The position numbers and the translations under genes were made by a program. A model generated the notes under the pieces. It saw only the letters and a program-made list of their open reading frames with translations. It made no database searches and had not been told where the DNA came from. From Nocardia sp. (GTDB taxonomy: Bacteria > Actinomycetota > Actinomycetes > Mycobacteriales > Mycobacteriaceae), in NCBI GenBank assembly GCA_013361595.1, contig JABFXT010000407.1:1-9121 (forward strand): a DNA stretch of 9,121 bases. Direction: 5' to 3'. Of this stretch, positions 6,332 through 9,121 are shown piece after piece. Numbering within the stretch: position 1 is the first letter of the stretch; each line of letters starts with the position of its first letter.

Positions 6332-7108
6332 CTATTTCTGGTTGTAGAACCCGGTTTCCGCGATCCGGCGGCGTTCCTCCGCCGATACGTCCACATCGGC
6401 CGGAGAGAGCAGGAACACCTTGGTCGCGACTTTGTCGAACGAACCACGCAGGGCGAAGGCCAGCCCGGCGGCGAAGTCGACGAGGCGTTTGGCATCGGCG
6501 TTGCTGAGATCGACCAGATCCATGATCACCGGGTTGCCCTCGCGGAACCGCTCCCCGATGATCGCGGCTTCGCTGTAATCACGCGGACGCAGCGTGGTGA
6601 TCTTGGACAAGGGACCTCCGTCCTCGAAGATCGCGGGACGGCGGGCGGCGACCGGTTCGGGGCGGACCCGCTCGGCCAGCCGCCGCTCCTCGGCATCGGG
6701 GTCGACTGCCAGCGCTCCCCTGGTCGCGCCGCGCAGGGAGGCACCGCCGCCCGGACGATACCGGCCGGAGGGGGCGGCGTCGATCCGGGTGGGACGGCGC
6801 GGCCCCTCGTAATCCTCGTCGTAGGCGTCGCCCGGGTAGTCGTCCCGGCGCGGCGCGGGATAGCTGGGCTGATACGACGACTTGTACGGCGACTCGCGGT
6901 AGTCGGGGCCGTCGTAGCGGTCCTCGGGGTACCGGTCGTAGTCCGGACGGTCGTCGTAGTCGCGGGGAGCGCGGTCGGAGTAGTCACGCGGACGACGCGC
7001 ACCGCGATCCTCGACCCCGCGTGGGGTGCGATCGTCGACGTAGTCGTCTTCGTAATCCTCGAGGGGAACCATGCCGAAGTACGCCTTGAACTTGTGCAGC
7101 GTGCTCAT
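6332..7108 (-). CDS. sepF: SepF, cell division membrane anchor for FtsZ
   Basis: 258 aa with the three-part SepF layout. Residues 1-15 ([15 protein letters not shown]) form the N-terminal amphipathic membrane-targeting helix, nearly identical to that of mycobacterial SepF. Residues 17-160 form a long, disordered Asp/Tyr/Arg/Pro-rich linker. Residues 165-258 form the globular core that dimerises and binds the FtsZ C-terminus, including [20 protein letters not shown] (192-211) and [11 protein letters not shown] (212-222). Actinobacteria lack FtsA, and SepF is an essential FtsZ anchor there. The ATG overlaps the stop of leader mini-ORF 2 (ATGA), so translation is probably coupled to that peptide; a GAGG lies 7-8 nt upstream inside the repeat. 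A strong hairpin separates it from yggT. Identity and start are secure. Confidence 0.97.
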   Translation of the reverse strand: MSTLHKFKAYFGMVPLEDYEDDYVDDRTPRGVEDRGARRPRDYSDRAPRDYDDRPDYDRYPEDRYDGPDYRESPYKSSYQPSYPAPRRDDYPGDAYDEDYEGPRRPTRIDAAPSGRYRPGGGASLRGATRGALAVDPDAEERRLAERVRPEPVAARRPAIFEDGGPLSKITTLRPRDYSEAAIIGERFREGNPVIMDLVDLSNADAKRLVDFAAGLAFALRGSFDKVATKVFLLSPADVDVSAEERRRIAETGFYNQK

Positions 7109-7188
7109 GACCGTGCCTCGCTGTCGCTCGGCCCCGTCACGAGCACGCTCGTGGCTGCGCCCATAATTCGCTCGCTGCGCTCACTCAT
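7105..7188 (-). CDS. leader mini-ORF 2 upstream of sepF (27 aa, MSERSER peptide)
   Basis: A 27-codon near-copy of the preceding mini-ORF. It starts [14 protein letters not shown] and ends with the same [12 protein letters not shown]. Its ATG overlaps the stop of mini-ORF 1, and its own TGA overlaps the sepF ATG (ATGA, 7108-7105), so three frames are linked stop-to-start. A GAGG about 7-8 nt before each downstream ATG serves as the ribosome site and is itself part of the repeat. A perfect inverted repeat, CACGAGC/GCTCGTG with a 2-nt spacer, lies at 7138-7153. The function is unknown. Confidence 0.5.
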   Translation of the reverse strand: MSERSERIMGAATSVLVTGPSDSEARS

Positions 7189-7289
7189 GACCGTGCCTCG
7201 CTGTCGCTCGGCCCTGTCACGAGCACGCTCGGCTCCGTCATGACCACGATTGTGGCTGCGTCGAGTACTCGCTCGCTGCGCTCGCTCAT
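7185..7289 (-). CDS. leader mini-ORF 1 upstream of sepF (34 aa, MSERSER peptide)
   Basis: This 34-codon frame starts at an ATG 9 nt after a strong GAAGGAAGG. The peptide starts MSERSERVLDAAT and ends [12 protein letters not shown]. Its TGA overlaps the ATG of mini-ORF 2 as ATGA (7188-7185). Against mini-ORF 2 it carries 7 extra in-frame codons (residues 14-20, about IVVMTEP), which include a further GGTCATGA sequence. The rest differs at few positions, several of them synonymous. I know of no function for the peptide; it may exist only to carry ribosomes forward to sepF, or be a by-product of the repeat. Confidence 0.5.
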   Translation of the reverse strand: MSERSERVLDAATIVVMTEPSVLVTGPSDSEARS

Positions 7290-7298
7290 TCTGGTCGA

Positions 7299-7307
7299 CC
7301 TTCCTTC
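7299..7307 (-). promoter_or_regulatory. strong ribosome binding site for the first sepF leader ORF
   Basis: GAAGGAAGG lies 9 nt upstream of the ATG at 7289. It is the strongest Shine-Dalgarno sequence seen in this window. It belongs to the 34-codon mini-ORF, not to sepF. This is the main reason to regard that mini-ORF as translated. Confidence 0.6.
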
Positions 7308-7359
7308 GGCCCCGGTGGCGGCCGGGTGTTGAAGTCTTGCTCAGCCCTCGTCGTGTCCC

Positions 7360-7365
7360 AGCATA
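7360..7365 (-). promoter_or_regulatory. candidate -10 box upstream of the sepF leader ORFs
   Basis: TATGCT fits the actinobacterial TANNNT -10 pattern and sits in the 107-bp spacer between the yggS stop and the first mini-ORF. A start site near 7353 would give an untranslated leader of about 64 nt ending in a strong GAAGGAAGG ribosome site. No good -35 hexamer is present 16-18 bp upstream. If real, it would let sepF be transcribed separately from yggS. Confidence 0.3.
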
Positions 7366-7396
7366 TGTGTCGAATGTGACTGATGAGGTTTGTTTG

Positions 7397-8227
7397 CTAC
7401 GCCGAGGTTATCGGTCGGCTGCCCATGAGAGCGGTACCGACACGCACACACGTGGATCCATGGGCAATAGCTCTTTCAAGATCGTTGGACATTCCGGCGG
7501 ACAGCTCTGTCGCACCGGGGTGTCCGGTACGCAGACGGGTAGCGACTTCGGCCAGGCGGGCGAATTCCGCATCCGGATCGGCGGCACGCGGCGGAATGGC
7601 CATAACCCCTGCTAAACGCAGCGCGCCGGATGCGGCGATCCGGTCGGCCAGCGCCGGCACCGCATCGGGCCGCACACCGCCACGGGCCGGATCGGCATCC
7701 AGGCTCACCTGGATCAGCACCTCCAGCACGGTGTCCCGTTCACCGGAATCCAGTGCCGCCGCGGTGGCAGTCGCCAGCGCGGTCGCCAGACGTTCGCTGT
7801 CCACCGATTGCACCGTATGCACCCACCGCACCACCTGACGTACTGTGTTCCGCTGCAACTGCCCGATCAGATGCCAGCGCACGCCGAGGTCGCTCAATTC
7901 CGCGGCCTTGGCACCTGCCTCCTGTGGGCGGTTCTCCCCGAAGTCCCTGCGGCCCAGACGATACAGTGCGGCGATATCGGATGCCGGGAAATATTTCGTG
8001 ACGGGCAGCAGCCGGACGTCCGCCGGATCCCGGCCGGCAGCCGCGCACGCTGCGTCGATCCGCGCGAGCACCCGGTCGAGACCGGCCGCCAGTTCCACCA
8101 TCCGGGAGTCGTTCCCGGCCGCGGCGCCGCCGGTGTCCGGGACAGCCTGCGCCCCATCGCCTCCGGATACCGGCGCCCGCGCCGGGGAATCCGCACCTGT
8201 ACCGTCCCCCGAACGCGGGTCGGTCAT
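7397..8227 (-). CDS. yggS: YggS/PLPBP-family pyridoxal-phosphate homeostasis protein
   Basis: A fold-type III PLP-binding protein of the YggS/PROSC family, cytoplasmic, without known enzymatic activity; it buffers PLP and affects amino-acid and keto-acid balance. With the ATG at 8227 the protein has 276 aa. The PLP lysine is Lys78 in LLPVTKYFP. FGENRPQEA, HLIGQLQRN, QSVDS and the C-terminal phosphate-binding stretch SAGMSNDLE...GSTCVRVGTALMG are all present. The start is uncertain. The first 42 residues are a Gly/Ala/Pro/Asp-rich low-complexity stretch, and the ATG at 8101 (MVELAAGLDR) aligns with the start of the 234-aa E. coli protein. The ATG at 8293 would add 22 more non-conserved residues. 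I chose 8227 because it lies in an ATGA junction with a preceding frame. M. tuberculosis has the same gene between pgeF and sepF. The TAG stop is followed by about 107 bp before the sepF leader repeats. Confidence 0.9.
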   Translation of the reverse strand: MTDPRSGDGTGADSPARAPVSGGDGAQAVPDTGGAAAGNDSRMVELAAGLDRVLARIDAACAAAGRDPADVRLLPVTKYFPASDIAALYRLGRRDFGENRPQEAGAKAAELSDLGVRWHLIGQLQRNTVRQVVRWVHTVQSVDSERLATALATATAAALDSGERDTVLEVLIQVSLDADPARGGVRPDAVPALADRIAASGALRLAGVMAIPPRAADPDAEFARLAEVATRLRTGHPGATELSAGMSNDLERAIAHGSTCVRVGTALMGSRPITSA

Positions 8228-8265
8228 CGCGACCCGCCGATCCACCACGAATCCGGCTCGATCAT
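8224..8265 (-). CDS. possible 13-codon upstream ORF overlapping the yggS start
   Basis: A short frame begins at ATG 8265, 3 nt after a purine-rich GGGAGG, encodes MIEPDSWWIGGSR and stops at a TGA that overlaps the proposed yggS ATG (ATGA at 8227-8224). Such an overlap could couple yggS translation to this mini-ORF. The Shine-Dalgarno spacing of 3-4 nt is shorter than ideal and 13 codons carry no statistical weight. The frame is also open much further upstream as an antiphase shadow of pgeF. It is listed because an ATGA chain occurs again upstream of sepF in the same window. It could be chance. Confidence 0.2.
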   Translation of the reverse strand: MIEPDSWWIGGSR

Positions 8266-8386
8266 CGGCCTCCCTGCTTCCCGCGCCGACCATCGGCTAT
8301 CCGTCGAACATGTTGCGCGAGTAGGGAACCCGCGCCGACCGTGACCCCACGGCCGCCGTTGCCGGCGCCGCGGACGACCCGGCCCG

Positions 8387-9118
8387 TCACGCTGTACCCG
8401 AATCCATCCAGATAACACTGCCCAATCGCCCGGTCGGGGCGCCACGGCGATGGCTGAAGAGAGCCCTGTCCTCGATCGTGCAGCGCGGGTCCTCGGCGAT
8501 CGCCGTGACCCCGGCGCCGGTGAGCTGCCGCCGGATCCCCGCGCGCAGGTCCAGACCGGGGGTACCGTGCACTGTGGTGGTGGCGCTACCGGGGAGATGC
8601 GCTTCCACATCGGCCCGCATGGCGGCGGGCACCTCGTACTGCCGGCCACTGGCGGCCGGGCCCAGCAGGGCCCCGATCCGGTCGAGCCGTGCTCCGGCGG
8701 CGACCATCGCGTCCAGAACCCGCGGCACGATACCGATCCGGGCCCCCACCCGTCCGGCATGCACGGCCGCCACGACTCCCGCTTGGTCGTCGGAGAGCAG
8801 TATCGGCACGCAGTCGGCGGACAACGCCACCAGGGCCAGACCCGGCCGCGTGGTGATCAGGGCATCGGTCCCGGGAAAGGGTTCGGTGCGCGGCCCGTCC
8901 ACCGTCGCCACCGTCCGGCCGTGGATCTGTTCCATCCAGATCACATGATCGGCCGGCAGCCCGAGGGTCTCGGCGAGCCGGGCACGGTTGCGTCGCACCG
9001 CCTCCGGATCGTCGCCGACGTGATCGCCGAGGTTGAACGAATCGTAGGGCGGCGCGGAGAATCCTCCCGCGCGCGTGGTGACGACCCGTCGAACGGTGAG
9101 TACCGGTGCCGCTGTCAT
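8387..9118 (-). CDS. pgeF: PgeF/YfiH-family peptidoglycan editing factor (laccase-domain, Cu/Zn-type fold)
   Basis: The 243-aa product spans the normal length of the YfiH/PgeF (DUF152, 'laccase domain') family. In E. coli this cytoplasmic enzyme removes L-Ser wrongly added to UDP-MurNAc in place of L-Ala; other members act on purine nucleosides. The family's metal/catalytic triad is visible: His66 in QIHG, Cys103 in SADCVP and His120 in AVHAG. The N-terminal SFNLGDHVGDDP motif (residues 27-38) and the NR pair at 44-45 are also typical. The usual HAGWRG is HAGRVG here, so the Trp is absent. The ATG overlaps a TGA in the sequence TCATGA, which would suit coupling to an upstream gene, but only 3 bases of upstream sequence are visible. 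In related genomes this gene directly follows ftsZ. It is followed by yggS after about 160 bp. Family assignment is secure; the actual substrate is inferred from homologues. Confidence 0.93.
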   Translation of the reverse strand: MTAAPVLTVRRVVTTRAGGFSAPPYDSFNLGDHVGDDPEAVRRNRARLAETLGLPADHVIWMEQIHGRTVATVDGPRTEPFPGTDALITTRPGLALVALSADCVPILLSDDQAGVVAAVHAGRVGARIGIVPRVLDAMVAAGARLDRIGALLGPAASGRQYEVPAAMRADVEAHLPGSATTTVHGTPGLDLRAGIRRQLTGAGVTAIAEDPRCTIEDRALFSHRRGAPTGRLGSVIWMDSGTA

Positions 9119-9121
9119 GAC

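Larger units (their letters stand above)
7105..7289 (-). repeat. tandem MIRU-like repeat pair (101-bp and 80-bp units) inserted at the sepF start
   Basis: Two head-to-tail copies run 7289-7189 and 7188-7109 on the minus strand, measured ATG to ATG. Both contain GAGCGCAGCGAGCGA, a central GCAGCCAC, GCCGAGCGACAGCGAGGCAC and the junction GGTCATGA. By my count about 8 of 80 aligned positions differ, and the longer unit carries a 21-bp in-frame insertion. Mycobacterial interspersed repetitive units are described as 46-101 bp elements with a small ORF, inserted at overlapping stop/start sites in operons; this pair has that same design. I infer a related element class rather than the M. tuberculosis element itself. 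Confidence 0.75.

Noticed and set aside
7105..7289. Reading the repeat region as a CRISPR array
   Set aside because: Only two units, each almost entirely repeat, with no spacers and with conserved in-frame mini-ORFs; no cas genes are present.

Overview
The window is high-GC DNA, and every convincing gene reads on the minus strand. Gene content and order match the tail of the division and cell wall (dcw) cluster of a Mycobacteriales actinobacterium. A Nocardia-like genome is the best guess, based on wag31/divIVA next to sepF and yggT, a T-box-controlled ileS and a Mycobacterium-like DivIVA N-terminus. ftsZ is expected just beyond position 9121, but only three bases upstream of pgeF are visible.

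In transcription order (right to left): pgeF (peptidoglycan editing factor, 9118-8387); yggS (PLP-binding protein, 8227-7397); two tandem, translationally chained mini-ORFs inside a duplicated repeat (7289-7105); sepF (7108-6332); a strong hairpin (6290-6258); yggT (6241-5939); wag31/divIVA (5875-5030); and a 65-aa two-helix membrane protein (4973-4776). An isoleucine T-box leader with a candidate -10 box follows (about 4684-4427), then ileS (4414-1277) and a perfect 18-bp terminator-like hairpin (1276-1238). The last gene is a single-pass membrane protein of unknown function (1118-174). The left edge (1-173) holds a CRP-type palindrome, several other dyads and perhaps the last 32 codons of a convergent plus-strand gene.

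The genes fall into three parts. The right part (pgeF to wag31) is a division and polar-growth block: SepF anchors FtsZ to the membrane, Wag31 organises polar wall synthesis, YggT is a small membrane companion and PgeF corrects muropeptide precursors. The middle part is ileS with its own leader, which should raise IleRS synthesis when tRNA-Ile is uncharged. The left part is a separate envelope protein gene.

The most unusual structure is upstream of sepF. Two tandem copies (80 and 101 bp) of a repeat each encode a short peptide beginning MSERSER. Each copy's stop overlaps the next start in an ATGA, so that mini-ORF 1, mini-ORF 2 and sepF form a chain of overlapping frames. This architecture resembles mycobacterial interspersed repetitive units (MIRUs). 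Other points of interest are the ileS T-box with its competing helices, a possible intrinsic terminator inside the division operon, a Wag31 without the threonine phosphorylated in M. tuberculosis, and the isolated CRP-like site.
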